From contig NZ_BMLT01000014.1 of the NCBI RefSeq assembly GCF_014645375.1, positions 36,420 to 100,419 on the forward strand: DNA of 64,000 nucleotides, read 5' to 3'. The notes beneath the pieces are model-generated. The model ran no database searches. It saw nothing but the letters and a program-made list of their open reading frames with translations, and had not been told where the DNA came from. A program made the position numbers and the translations under genes. How positions within the stretch are numbered: position 1 is the stretch's first letter; each line of letters starts with the position of its first letter. Shown here piece by piece: positions 44,851-53,561 of the stretch. Source of the DNA: Marinobacterium nitratireducens (GTDB lineage Bacteria; Pseudomonadota; Gammaproteobacteria; Pseudomonadales; Balneatricaceae).

Positions 44851-47088
44851 TCAGTCATGTTCCTGCGTATCCGCCACGTCCTGCACTATCCGCGACAATG
44901 ACATTTGCCCCACCTCATCGAGCGTACGCAGCACCGCTGCGAGCTCGACGCCGGGGTCTCCGGAGCCTGCGAGCACCGTTTCCAGCGCCGCCAGCTGCTG
45001 CACCATCATCTGGAAACCCAGGTTGGCGGCGGTTCCGCGCAGGCTGTGGCAGGTGCGTCCGGCCTCGTCGCGACGTCCCGCCCCGACCGCCTCATCGATG
45101 CGATGGCGGTAATCCCCGAGACTGCGGCGAAAGGTCTCGAGCAGCTCCCGGCAATTGTCGGCGCCGACCATTTCGACCAGATCGGCCACAACCCCGGTAT
45201 CGATCTGCGCTTGTGACATCGTTTCCTCCTGTCGGACACTTCCGTGCTCCCTGGCTTCGAGCAGCACCGTCGTCCAGCCTTCCAGCAATTCGGCGAGTTT
45301 CTCGCGTTTGACCGGCTTGCTCAGGTAATCGTCCATGCCGGCGTCGATGCAGGCCTGACGGCCATCACTGGTCACGTCGGCGGTCATGCCGACAATCGCC
45401 TGACGCCTCAGCGGGTCCGGCATGCGTCTGATGATCCGGGTGGTTTCGAGGCCGTCGAGATTGGGCATCTGTACGTCCATCAAAACCAGATCGTAGGACT
45501 GGCCGCCGAGCCGGTCGAGGGCCTCCCGACCGTCGGCCGCGATATCGGCCCGATGCCCGAGATACCTGAGTATACCCACCGCGACCTGCTGATTGATGAG
45601 GTTGTCTTCCACCACCAGAATATTCAGCGGACAGCGGGCCCGGCTGTGGTCACTGCCGCCGGTCGCGGCCGCCACGGGAGCCTGTGCCGGCGGCAGGGCC
45701 AGGCTGAACCAGAACCGGCTGCCCTGACCGGGCCGGCTCTCGAAACCGATGCGACCGTTCATGCGCTCGACCAGGCGCTTGCATATCACAAGCCCGAGGC
45801 CGGTACCGCCGAACCGGCGGGCGGTGGAGGCGTCCCCCTGCACGAACATCTGGAACAGCCTCGGCTGCACATTGGCGGGGATGCCGGGCCCGGTATCCTC
45901 CACCTCGAACAGCAGCCGGTCTGACTCATCGTCGTCATCCGTCACTGCACGGACCCGCACCCGTATATGACCCCGGTCGGTGAATTTCACCGCATTGCCG
46001 ACCAGATTCAGCAACACCTGACGCAGCCTTCCGGGGTCGCCTTCGAAATAGCGCCCGATACCATCGTCGAACGCCAGCTGCAGGCTGACCGGCTTGTCTA
46101 TCAGCCTTGCGCGCTGCAGCTCGACCACCATCTCCAGCAGCTCGACCAGATCGAAGGTCGCGTGCTCCAGCTCGAAGCGCCCCGACTCCAGCTTGGAGAT
46201 ATCCAGGATGTCGTTGAGGATTTTCAGCAGCGCCTCGGCGGACTCGCTTACCGTGGTGGCGAAACGCCGCTGTTCCGGCGCCAGCCGGGTATCGAGCAGC
46301 AGGCTGGTCATGCCGATGATGCCGTTCATCGGCGTGCGGATTTCGTGGCTGACGGTGGCCAGAAACTCCGACTTGGCCAGGTTCGCCGCCTCGGCGCGTG
46401 CCGCCGTCTCGCGCAGCTGAACCGCCAGCTGCTCGGTCCGCTCGCGCGAGCGGTACTCGTCCATCATCTGCCGAAACAGTATCACCACCAGGGTGCCGAC
46501 GCTGAGCAGCAGCAACGCCAGCATCAGGCCGAGCCACACCATCAGCCGGAACGACTCCTGGCGCAGCCGGGTTTTATCCACCGCCCTCGCCGACAGCACC
46601 TTGAGCACCAGCCGGCTGGCATGGTTGCTGAGCTGCTCCGCGCGCTGCAGCAGCTCGGCCGCCGCGGCGGGCCGCTCCAGCCTGGGCAAGACCCCGTCCA
46701 TTGCCTTGATTTCGGTGAGGAAGCTCTTCGCTGCCTCGTCCACCGCCGCATCGCGGCTGAAGGCAGACTGCAGCTGCCCCTTATCGAGCAGACCGACACG
46801 GCTGTACAGGATTTCAAAACGCAGCCGCACGTCTTCGGCACGCGCGGCATCGGGCCTGTCCGCCAGCAGCTGCAGGCTGTTTTTGAGCCGGAGGCTTTCA
46901 CGATCCAACTGATAGGCCGACCAGAGCGCGTCCTCCTCGGCAACGCTGAGGATCGCCTGCTGGCGCTCCAGAATCACCAGAAACAGGGTCAGCGACGCCA
47001 CCAGAAACAGCACCGATGCGCCCAGCAACAGCAGAAAGCCCCTGCCTCGCGCCTGAATCGCGAGCCAGGCCGATATCAAACGGGCCAA
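44851..47088 (-). CDS. BarA-like tripartite hybrid histidine kinase
   Basis: A membrane hybrid kinase of 745 residues. Two membrane helices (about 15-38 and 180-205) flank a helical periplasmic domain rich in Leu, Arg and Glu. HisKA has [14 protein letters not shown] with the phosphorylated His near residue 247. The ATPase domain has N/G boxes ([23 protein letters not shown]). A receiver domain follows from about 490, with Asp in [11 protein letters not shown]. The C-terminal Hpt domain (from about 635) has [12 protein letters not shown]. The start is a TTG at 47088 preceded by GGAGGG. A cognate output regulator is not in the window. It is 22 bp downstream of the periplasmic molybdopterin-fold protein, which may supply the signal. 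Confidence 0.9.
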   Translation of the reverse strand: MARLISAWLAIQARGRGFLLLLGASVLFLVASLTLFLVILERQQAILSVAEEDALWSAYQLDRESLRLKNSLQLLADRPDAARAEDVRLRFEILYSRVGLLDKGQLQSAFSRDAAVDEAAKSFLTEIKAMDGVLPRLERPAAAAELLQRAEQLSNHASRLVLKVLSARAVDKTRLRQESFRLMVWLGLMLALLLLSVGTLVVILFRQMMDEYRSRERTEQLAVQLRETAARAEAANLAKSEFLATVSHEIRTPMNGIIGMTSLLLDTRLAPEQRRFATTVSESAEALLKILNDILDISKLESGRFELEHATFDLVELLEMVVELQRARLIDKPVSLQLAFDDGIGRYFEGDPGRLRQVLLNLVGNAVKFTDRGHIRVRVRAVTDDDDESDRLLFEVEDTGPGIPANVQPRLFQMFVQGDASTARRFGGTGLGLVICKRLVERMNGRIGFESRPGQGSRFWFSLALPPAQAPVAAATGGSDHSRARCPLNILVVEDNLINQQVAVGILRYLGHRADIAADGREALDRLGGQSYDLVLMDVQMPNLDGLETTRIIRRMPDPLRRQAIVGMTADVTSDGRQACIDAGMDDYLSKPVKREKLAELLEGWTTVLLEAREHGSVRQEETMSQAQIDTGVVADLVEMVGADNCRELLETFRRSLGDYRHRIDEAVGAGRRDEAGRTCHSLRGTAANLGFQMMVQQLAALETVLAGSGDPGVELAAVLRTLDEVGQMSLSRIVQDVADTQEHD

Positions 47089-47110
47089 CCGCTACCCTCC
47101 GTCGACAGCC

Positions 47111-47614
47111 TCATTTGACCTGAATGTGCTGGATCTGCCAGACCGAGCGATAATGAATGATGTCGCTGGTCAGCTCGCTGTCCGAGTCGAACGGATAAAT
47201 GATGAACAGCGGCCCCTTGTCCCGTACCCGCATGTACTCGCCGTTCATTTTCATCGCCAGAATGACATCGTGGGAGAAGAAGTCCTCTACCGGCACGGTA
47301 GCGCTGTAATCGTTCAGCGCGGTGACTTCCAGAGTCTCGCCGCGGGCACCGACGAACTCCAGCAACGCCCGCCCCAGCGGCCCCTCGAAATCGTTGACGC
47401 CGTCGGTCCAGGGGGTATGGGTGCGCACCAGCCGCTGCGGCAGGCGCTCCAGCATGGCGCGGTCGAATTGCGCCACCTCGCCGTCGGTGGTGTTGCGGAT
47501 GGCACCACCGACAGTGAGGATGACCGGACCTGCGGGCGGTTCCAGCGGGTCGGCGGCAGCCAGTGCCGCGACCATGCAAAGCAGGCAAGCGAGTAAGGGG
47601 CGCAGCCGTGACAT
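47111..47614 (-). CDS. Periplasmic sulfite-oxidase-fold (molybdopterin-like) protein without the catalytic Cys
   Basis: A 167-residue protein with a signal peptide (cut near ALAAADP). The fold is suggested by LTVGGAIRN, FDRAMLERLPQRLVRTHTPWTDG, FEGPLGRALLEFVGARGETLEVTALNDYSA and DVILAMKMNGEYMRVRDKGPLFIIYPFD, all typical of the sulfite-oxidase molybdopterin domain. The only cysteines are inside the signal peptide, so the molybdenum-binding Cys is absent. It lies immediately upstream of the hybrid kinase, so a periplasmic sensor or ligand-binding role is more likely than catalysis. Confidence 0.8.
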   Translation of the reverse strand: MSRLRPLLACLLCMVAALAAADPLEPPAGPVILTVGGAIRNTTDGEVAQFDRAMLERLPQRLVRTHTPWTDGVNDFEGPLGRALLEFVGARGETLEVTALNDYSATVPVEDFFSHDVILAMKMNGEYMRVRDKGPLFIIYPFDSDSELTSDIIHYRSVWQIQHIQVK

Positions 47615-47737
47615 GGCGTTCTCCGTTCGGCAACAGTTCGGTGTTGCTGATTATCGGAACAAAACACCAGCCCGGGCAAGCCTGATCAAAGCGGACAGGT
47701 TTTTCCGTTCACGTAAGCCATGCACGGGAAGCAAGTT

Positions 47738-48118
47738 TCAATCCGCAGGAACTGCGGCGTAGGCCACCACTTCGCAGAGCATCTCCTCGCGCGCGAGGCC
47801 TGCGACGATCATCGCCGCCCGGTTCGGGTAGGGCGCCTCGAAATACTCGGCGTAAACAGCATTGAAGACAGGCAACTGACTGCGTTCGGTAACATAGATC
47901 AGCACCTGGGTGACGTCGCCCATGGTCAGGCCTGCGGCGCCGATGGTATGCCTGAGGTTGTCCAGGGTCTGGCGCGCCTGAGCCTCGATACCTCCCTCGA
48001 CCACCTGGCCGCTGGCGTCGATTGGAATCTGGGCTGTATACAGCTGGCCATTGGCGATGGTGGCCCACTCAAGCGGTGCCTTGGACGCGAAGAGATCGGT
48101 TTTGACTGCTTGTTTCAT
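47738..48118 (-). CDS. RidA family imine/enamine deaminase
   Basis: A trimeric cytosolic enzyme family that hydrolyses reactive imines or enamines arising from amino-acid metabolism. The 126-residue protein shows the RidA plan (ANGQLYTAQIPIDASGQVVEGGIEAQARQTLDNLRHTI). The arginine that grips the carboxylate should lie in the PNRAAMIV segment near residue 103, and is present. It follows the BCCT gene on the same strand but behind a terminator-like hairpin, so expression may be partly separate. In this context it might clean up imines formed from the imported nitrogen compound. Confidence 0.85.
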   Translation of the reverse strand: MKQAVKTDLFASKAPLEWATIANGQLYTAQIPIDASGQVVEGGIEAQARQTLDNLRHTIGAAGLTMGDVTQVLIYVTERSQLPVFNAVYAEYFEAPYPNRAAMIVAGLAREEMLCEVVAYAAVPAD

Positions 48119-48152
48119 AGATATTCGACAGTTTTCGGTTGAAGAAAAGACA

Positions 48153-48173
48153 GGAGCGGCCAGGGGCCGCTCC
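48153..48173 (-). terminator. Terminator-like hairpin between BCCT gene and ridA-type gene
   Basis: On the minus strand GGAGCGGCC pairs with GGCCGCTCC across CCT, followed by TGTCTTTTCTTC. It is 21 bp after the BCCT stop and would reduce read-through into the RidA gene. Confidence 0.7.
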
Positions 48174-48193
48174 CGAAAGGGTCGCATCGCGAA

Positions 48194-49756
48194 TCAGAGT
48201 CCCTGTTCCCTGGCCATCCGGCGCGCAATTCGGGGCGCGGTCCAGAGCGACGGCAGCAGCACCAGGGAAACCGGGACCGCCGTCACGACGATGAACGACT
48301 GCAGGGCCGAGATACCGCCGGAGCCGATCGAGATCAGCAGCGCGGCGACCACGCCCATCATCACACCCCAGAACACGCGCACGGCGCTCTGCGGGTGGTC
48401 GGTACCGGTCATCACCATCGAGACCGCATAGGTCATGGAGTCACCGGTGGTGGCGACGAAGATTACCGTCAGCACCAGGAACAGCACCGATACCAGGCCG
48501 CCCAGCGGCAGCTGTTCGGTAATCGCCAGCAGTGCCGCCGGCAGGTTGAAGCCGGTGAACGGCTCTGAGATCACCCCGGGGCTGCCCAGTTCGAAGGCCA
48601 GGCCGCTGCCGCCAACGATGGTGAACCAGAAGCAGGTGATCACCGGCGCAACGATAGAGATCAGCAGGATCATCTCGCGGATGGTGCGGCCGCGAGAAAT
48701 GCGCGCGACGAACATCGCCATCAGCGGGCCGTAGCCGAGGAACCACCCCCAGAAGAACACCGTCCACCAGTCCAGCCAGCCGGTATCGGCGCGGAAGGTC
48801 GCCATCGGGATGAACTCCTGCAGATAGATGCCGAAAGACTGCAGGAAGCCGTCGACGATGAAGGCGGTCGGGCCGAACACCAGGATGAACAGCATCAGTA
48901 CGACCGCCAGCACAACATTGGCGGTACTTAGCATCTGGATGCCACGGGTCACGCCGCTGACCGCTGACAGGGTGTAGAGGCCGATAAGGCCAACCAGGAT
49001 CATCAGCTGCGTAGAGTAGTCGTTGGAGATGCCGAACAGCTTTTCCAAGCCGAAGCTTACCTGCAGACCGAGGAAGCCGATCGGCCCCACGGTGCCGGCG
49101 ACAACCGCCAGTACGCAGCAGGCATCAACCACAGCACCGAAGACACCGGTCATGACGCGGTCCCCGAACACTGGGTACAGCAGGGTGCGCGGCTTCAGTG
49201 GCAGGCCCTTCTCGTAGTGCAGGTACATGTAAACGACACCGGTCAGGCTGCCGAGGATGGCCCAGGCCAGGAAACCCCAGTGCATGAAGCTCTGCGCCAG
49301 GGCGTTGTAGGCGGCCGGCAGGGTGCCGCTCTCGCCGCCGAACAGCGGCGGCGGCGAGGTGAAGTGCGCCATCGGCTCGGCCGCGGCCCAGAACACGCCG
49401 CCGCCGGCCAGCAGGGTGCACATGATCACCGCGACCCACTTGAAGCCGCTCATTTCGGGCGTTTTGACGCCGCCCATCACCACCGAGCCGGTGCGGCCCA
49501 GCGCCAGCACCAGGCCGATCACGAAGGTAAGCAGCAACAGCACCTGCCAGTAGGCGCCGAAGTATTTCGTCGAGGTCGCGAAGGCGCTATTGACCCAGGC
49601 CGATACCATCTCGATATCGTAAAGGGCCGCGATCACGAACAGTACCAGGGCGCCGCCGCTGAGCAGGAAGACCGGCAGATCGACGCCGGCCAACCAGCGC
49701 TTTCCGGTCAAGGTGTGATCCGCAACGCGCATAGAAGCCTCGGTTGCATTACTCAT
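48194..49756 (-). CDS. BCCT family transporter
   Basis: A sodium- or proton-coupled carrier for betaine, choline, carnitine or related zwitterions. The 520-residue protein has about 12 membrane spans. The family signature in helix 8 (WWTVFFWGWFLGYGPLMAMFVARISRGRTIRE) is present at about residues 320-352 and supplies the ligand tryptophans. The segment FWAAAEPMAHF near 120 is conserved. There is no long charged C-terminal tail of the osmosensing BetP type, so substrate uptake for metabolism is more likely than osmoprotection. The ATG follows GGAGAGAG. It is third in the aldehyde dehydrogenase-M19-BCCT run. Confidence 0.93.
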   Translation of the reverse strand: MSNATEASMRVADHTLTGKRWLAGVDLPVFLLSGGALVLFVIAALYDIEMVSAWVNSAFATSTKYFGAYWQVLLLLTFVIGLVLALGRTGSVVMGGVKTPEMSGFKWVAVIMCTLLAGGGVFWAAAEPMAHFTSPPPLFGGESGTLPAAYNALAQSFMHWGFLAWAILGSLTGVVYMYLHYEKGLPLKPRTLLYPVFGDRVMTGVFGAVVDACCVLAVVAGTVGPIGFLGLQVSFGLEKLFGISNDYSTQLMILVGLIGLYTLSAVSGVTRGIQMLSTANVVLAVVLMLFILVFGPTAFIVDGFLQSFGIYLQEFIPMATFRADTGWLDWWTVFFWGWFLGYGPLMAMFVARISRGRTIREMILLISIVAPVITCFWFTIVGGSGLAFELGSPGVISEPFTGFNLPAALLAITEQLPLGGLVSVLFLVLTVIFVATTGDSMTYAVSMVMTGTDHPQSAVRVFWGVMMGVVAALLISIGSGGISALQSFIVVTAVPVSLVLLPSLWTAPRIARRMAREQGL

Positions 49757-49826
49757 AACTCTCTCCTGATGATCTTATAGTTATTGCTGAATCAGGGTCT
49801 TGCCTGGTGGCTCGACACCGTGGAAA

Positions 49827-50822
49827 TCAGGGACCGCTGCGTGGCGACAGGCCATCCTCCAGAAGGTGCAGCCAGTTCAGTCCCATGATCCGGGCGACGT
49901 CGTCCCTGTCGAAGCCCCGCGCCAGCAGTCCGGCGGTGAGGTTCGGAAAGTCCCGGCTGTCGCGGAACCAGGGCAGCGGTCTCGGCCAGTCGGCATTGGA
50001 CTTGGAGCCCTCGCCGTAATCCTTCTCCTTCGACCAGCGGCCGTTGCGCATCCACTCCAGGACCGACAGCGGCTGCTCCTGGCACAGATCGGTCCCGATA
50101 CCAATGTGTTCAATGCCCATCAGGTCGGCGGTACGCGCCACCATGTCGCAGAAGTCCTCGAGGCTGCAGTCCGAACCGTTCTTCAGATGGAACGGGTAGA
50201 GACTGAAGCCCAGCAGGCCGCCGGACTCGCCCAGCGCCTTCAGCACCCGTTCCGACTTGTTGCGCTTGGCGGCATGGAAGCTCGACGGGTTGGCGTGGGA
50301 GATCACGATCGGGCGCTCCGAGATCTCGATCGCATCCAAGGTGCTGCGCTCGCCGCTGTGACTCATATCCACGATCATGCCGACCCGGTTCATTTCGCGG
50401 ATCGCCTGGCGGCCGAAGCGGGTGACGCCACTGTCCTCGGCTTCGTAGCAGCCGCAGGCCAGCAGGCTCTGGTTGTTGTAGGTCAGCTGCATGATCATCA
50501 GGTTGAGCTCGCGCATCACCTCGATCATGCCGATATCATCCTCGATCGGGGAGCAGTTCTGGGCACCGAACATCACGCCGACCTTGCCGAGCATCTTGGC
50601 GCGACGGATATCCGCCGCGCTCTTGACCGGCATGATCAGGTCGCCGTTCTGCTCGAACAGGCGGTTCCACTCGGCGATCCGCAGCAAGGTCTCGCGGATC
50701 TGCTCGTGGTAGACGATGGTGGCGTGCACCATCGTCACCCCCCCTTCGCGTAGCTGCTCGAAGATCCCGCGGCTCCAGTTGGAATACTGCAGGCCGTCGA
50801 TCACTATCAGGTCGTTATGCAT
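49827..50822 (-). CDS. M19 (renal dipeptidase-like) amidohydrolase, atypical
   Basis: A TIM-barrel protein of 331 residues of the membrane dipeptidase family. Conserved elements are VDMSHSGERST (His ligand near 152), VISHANPSS (second His near 173) and HIGIGTDL (active-site Asp near 240). The N-terminal HxD zinc motif is replaced by DGLQYSNW and the bridging Glu segment reads MFGAQNC, so the first metal site looks lost. From memory, the same subfamily sits in Pseudomonas glycine-betaine gene clusters with no known activity. GGAGG lies 8 bases before the ATG at 50822. It is 14 bp after the aldehyde dehydrogenase gene. Confidence 0.85.
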   Translation of the reverse strand: MHNDLIVIDGLQYSNWSRGIFEQLREGGVTMVHATIVYHEQIRETLLRIAEWNRLFEQNGDLIMPVKSAADIRRAKMLGKVGVMFGAQNCSPIEDDIGMIEVMRELNLMIMQLTYNNQSLLACGCYEAEDSGVTRFGRQAIREMNRVGMIVDMSHSGERSTLDAIEISERPIVISHANPSSFHAAKRNKSERVLKALGESGGLLGFSLYPFHLKNGSDCSLEDFCDMVARTADLMGIEHIGIGTDLCQEQPLSVLEWMRNGRWSKEKDYGEGSKSNADWPRPLPWFRDSRDFPNLTAGLLARGFDRDDVARIMGLNWLHLLEDGLSPRSGP

Positions 50823-50836
50823 CGCGGCGGCCTCCG

Positions 50837-52279
50837 TCAGGCACGGATGTAGGTGGTCTTGACCAGGGTGTAGAACTCCTTCGCGTAGGCGCCCTGCTCG
50901 CGCGGGCCGAAGCTGGACTCCTTGCGACCGCCGAAGGGCACGTGGTAGTCGGTGCCGGCGGTGGGCAGGTTGACCATGACGCAACCGGTCTTGGCCCGAC
51001 GCTTGAACTCGCTGGCATACCTGAGCGACTGGGTGATGATGCCGCCGGTCAGACCGTAGTTGGTGTCGTTCAGGGTCGCCAGCGCCTCTTCGAAGTCCTT
51101 CACCTTGATGACGCTGGCGATCGGCGCGAACGCCTCTTCGCGATTGATGGTCATGTCGTTGGTGGTGCCGGTGAACAGCGCCGGCCGCAGGAAGTAACCG
51201 TCGGTCTCTTCGTCGACCACCTCGCCGCCGAACGCCAGGGTCGCGCCTTCCTGCCTGGCGATCTCCAGATACTTCAGGTTCTGCTCCATCTGGCGGGCAT
51301 CGGCGACCGCGCCGATATGCACGCCCTCCTTCAGCGGGTGGCCGACCACCAGCTTCTTCATGCGCTCGATCACGGCTTCGACGAAGCGGTCATGGATGCC
51401 TTCGGTGACGATCAGCCGCGACGAGGCGGTGCACTTCTGGCCGGTGCCGAAGAAAGCGCCGTTGACGGCACATTCGACGGCCGTCTCGAGGTCGGCATCG
51501 TCCAGCACCACCAGGGCGTTCTTGCTGCCCATCTCCAGCTGACACTTGACCAGGTTCACGGCGGTGGCCGCGGCGACCTTGCGTCCGGTTTCCAGCGAGC
51601 CGGTGAAGGTCAGCGCATTGATGCGGCGGGAATGGATCAGCGCATCCCCGACCTCGGCACCCGGGCCCATGACCAGGTTGAAGGTGCCGGCCGGCAGCCC
51701 CTGGCGGGAGATGATCTCGGTCAGCGCCCAGGCGCTCGCCGGCACCTGGTTGGCCGGTTTGAAGACGATGGCGTTGCCGAACGCCAGCGCCGGCGCGATC
51801 TTCCAGGCACCTGTGGCGACCGGGAAGTTCCAGGGCGTGATGATGCCGACGACACCGACCGGCTCGCGACGGGTCTCGATCTCGACGCCCGGACGCACCG
51901 AGTCGGCAGTCTCGCCCATCTGGCGCAGCACTTCGGCAGCGTAATAATGGAAGAACTGGCCGGAACGGTAGACCTCACCGACGCCTTCGGCCAGGGTCTT
52001 GCCCTCTTCACGGGCCAGCACGCGACCGAGCTCATCCTTGCGCGCGATCAGCTCGTCGCCGATCGCCATCAGTACCGAGTAGCGCTGTTCGAGGCCGCTC
52101 TGCTGCCACGCTTCCTGCCCCTTGACGGCGGCATCGATGGCCGCCTCGGTCTGGGCGGCGTCGGCCTGGGCATAGTGGCCGATCAGGTCACTGGTATCGG
52201 CGGGGCTGATATTGGCGATGCTGCTCTTGCCTTCTACCCATTCACCGGCGATGTAATTGCGAAAGATTGAATCCGACAT
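50837..52279 (-). CDS. Aldehyde dehydrogenase, 2-oxoglutarate-semialdehyde/sulfoacetaldehyde type
   Basis: An NAD(P)-dependent aldehyde dehydrogenase of 480 residues. The Rossmann segment is ITPWNFPVATGAWKIAPALAFGN near 145, the active-site Glu is in LEMGSKN near 252, and the nucleophilic Cys is in GTGQKCTASSR near 284. The overall wording (REPVGVVGII, VNLPTAGTDYHVPFGGRKESS) is that of 2-oxoglutaric semialdehyde dehydrogenases. Marine sulfoacetaldehyde dehydrogenases resemble that group too. The ATG follows GGAGGT. It is first in the run with the M19 protein and BCCT carrier, divergent from lysR, and under the palindrome at 52354. The substrate is not decidable here. Confidence 0.9.
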   Translation of the reverse strand: MSDSIFRNYIAGEWVEGKSSIANISPADTSDLIGHYAQADAAQTEAAIDAAVKGQEAWQQSGLEQRYSVLMAIGDELIARKDELGRVLAREEGKTLAEGVGEVYRSGQFFHYYAAEVLRQMGETADSVRPGVEIETRREPVGVVGIITPWNFPVATGAWKIAPALAFGNAIVFKPANQVPASAWALTEIISRQGLPAGTFNLVMGPGAEVGDALIHSRRINALTFTGSLETGRKVAAATAVNLVKCQLEMGSKNALVVLDDADLETAVECAVNGAFFGTGQKCTASSRLIVTEGIHDRFVEAVIERMKKLVVGHPLKEGVHIGAVADARQMEQNLKYLEIARQEGATLAFGGEVVDEETDGYFLRPALFTGTTNDMTINREEAFAPIASVIKVKDFEEALATLNDTNYGLTGGIITQSLRYASEFKRRAKTGCVMVNLPTAGTDYHVPFGGRKESSFGPREQGAYAKEFYTLVKTTYIRA

Positions 52280-52353
52280 GATGACCTCCTGAAGCTGGTG
52301 GAATCATCATAGGCACCATGATTTAATAACAAAAGTTAATAAAAAATATCACT

Positions 52354-52372
52354 TGATAAGAGGTTCTTATCA
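52354..52372. promoter_or_regulatory. LysR-type operator between lysR and the aldehyde dehydrogenase gene
   Basis: TGATAAGA and TCTTATCA form a perfect dyad around GGT, containing the T-N11-A pattern of LysR boxes. It abuts the lysR ATG and lies 75 bp from the dehydrogenase start. The same dyad with extended arms appears at 53332-53352. Confidence 0.75.
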
Positions 52373-53265
52373 TGCTGCCGGAATTCAAGATCGCCCAGTT
52401 GCGGCACTTCGTCTGGGTCGCAGAGCTCAAGGGTTTTCACGCCGCTGCCGAGAAGGCTCACCGCACGCAGCCGGCGATCTCGCTGTCGATCCGCGACCTG
52501 GAAACCAAGCTCGGCGAAGCGCTGTTCGAAAAGCGCAACGCCAAAACGGCCAAGACCGATCTGACCCCGTTCGGCCAGCTGTTCCTGCCCAAGGCACGGG
52601 AACTGATCGCGCATCACGACCGCATCGCCGAGGACATGACACTGCTGTCTGAGCACAAGAAAGGCCATCTGCGCCTGGCCTCGGTGCCGTCGATCGCAAG
52701 CCGGGTGCTGCCGGAGCTGCTGCTGCGTTTCGTGGCCGACAGTCCCGACCTGCATATCAGCTTTTTCGACGACAACTCAGCTGCCGTGCTGCGGATGGTG
52801 GAGAACGAACAGGTGGACTTCGGCATCGCCAGCCTGTTTCACGAGGAGGAACACAGCGACAAGTCCTTCATCCCGATCTGGGAAGACCAGGTCGGGGTGG
52901 TCTGCCCCCAGGATCACCCGCTGGCGGACAAAGCGGGCGTGCACTGGAAAGAGCTGCGCCAGCACCGCCTGATCAGCAATGGCACCTCGGCATTGCTGGA
53001 GGACAGCGAGGCTCGTCCACTGCTCGGTCACTCCCAGTTCTATATTTCCAACATGATCTCGCTGATCGCGATGCTGGAGGCAGGCTTCGGCATCACCACC
53101 CTGCCCTGGTACGCCTTCCCGAAGGAGAGCAGCACCCTGAGCTTCGTGCCGCTGACCAACCCGACCATCCTGCGCCATACCGGCATCGTAAAGCTGGGCA
53201 ACAAGTCGCTGACGCCGCCGGCGCAGGCGCTGGTCGACTTCATCCTCGCCAACAGCGCGCAATAG
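52372..53265 (+). CDS. LysR-type transcriptional regulator
   Basis: A 297-residue LysR regulator. The N-terminal winged helix-turn-helix is at about residues 8-66 (LRHFVWVAELKGFHAAAEKAHRTQPAISLSIRDLE). The C-terminal substrate-binding domain of two lobes starts near 92 (KGHLRLASVPSIA). It is divergent from the aldehyde dehydrogenase-M19-BCCT run and upstream of the 569-residue/DUF3726 pair. Palindromes of one type lie on both sides, so it probably senses the pathway substrate and also represses itself, since the first site overlaps its start codon. Confidence 0.93.
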   Translation: MLPEFKIAQLRHFVWVAELKGFHAAAEKAHRTQPAISLSIRDLETKLGEALFEKRNAKTAKTDLTPFGQLFLPKARELIAHHDRIAEDMTLLSEHKKGHLRLASVPSIASRVLPELLLRFVADSPDLHISFFDDNSAAVLRMVENEQVDFGIASLFHEEEHSDKSFIPIWEDQVGVVCPQDHPLADKAGVHWKELRQHRLISNGTSALLEDSEARPLLGHSQFYISNMISLIAMLEAGFGITTLPWYAFPKESSTLSFVPLTNPTILRHTGIVKLGNKSLTPPAQALVDFILANSAQ

Positions 53266-53268
53266 CAC

Positions 53269-53303
53269 CTCCGGGTCGGCCCCTCGCATCGGCCGGCCTG
53301 GAG
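53269..53303 (+). terminator. Hairpin after lysR
   Basis: CTCCGGGTCGGCC pairs with GGCCGGCCTGGAG with two wobble positions, 3 bp after the lysR stop. No T tract follows, so it is a weak terminator candidate. Confidence 0.4.
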
Positions 53304-53331
53304 AGTTAGAAAAAGTAATTCGCAAGGCATC

Positions 53332-53352
53332 TTGATAAGCCCCGCTTATCAA
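53332..53352. promoter_or_regulatory. Second LysR-type operator, upstream of the 569-aa gene
   Basis: TTGATAAGC and its exact complement GCTTATCAA flank CCC, again with a T-N11-A core. It shares TGATAAG-N5-CTTATCA with the operator at 52354 and lies 210 bp before the ATG of the 569-residue gene. No other close copy was noticed in the window. Confidence 0.75.
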
Positions 53353-53561
53353 ACGATAGAACCTTTTGATTTGCTGCGCGTCGCCGCAATCGCCGATGAT
53401 GGTCTTAACGTCGAAGCCCCGAAAAGAGTGGCGCCGGCAATAATAACGATACCCGAAACCCGCCAGGGATGCGCAGCAAGGCGTTTCGGCACATCTATGC
53501 TGTCGCCGGCCAACGGCCGGTCGTTGAAATCGATGTGAATCAAACCTGCGAGGACACCCCA

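Noticed and set aside
47738..52279. Assignment of the aldehyde dehydrogenase/BCCT run as a glycine betaine or choline oxidation operon
   Set aside because: There is no choline dehydrogenase, GbcAB or dimethylglycine demethylase in the window, and the dehydrogenase resembles the 2-oxoglutarate-semialdehyde group, not betaine aldehyde dehydrogenase.
47738..52279. A complete hydroxyproline or proline-betaine pathway
   Set aside because: The dehydrogenase would fit the last step, but the epimerase, D-hydroxyproline oxidase and dehydratase/deaminase are missing here.
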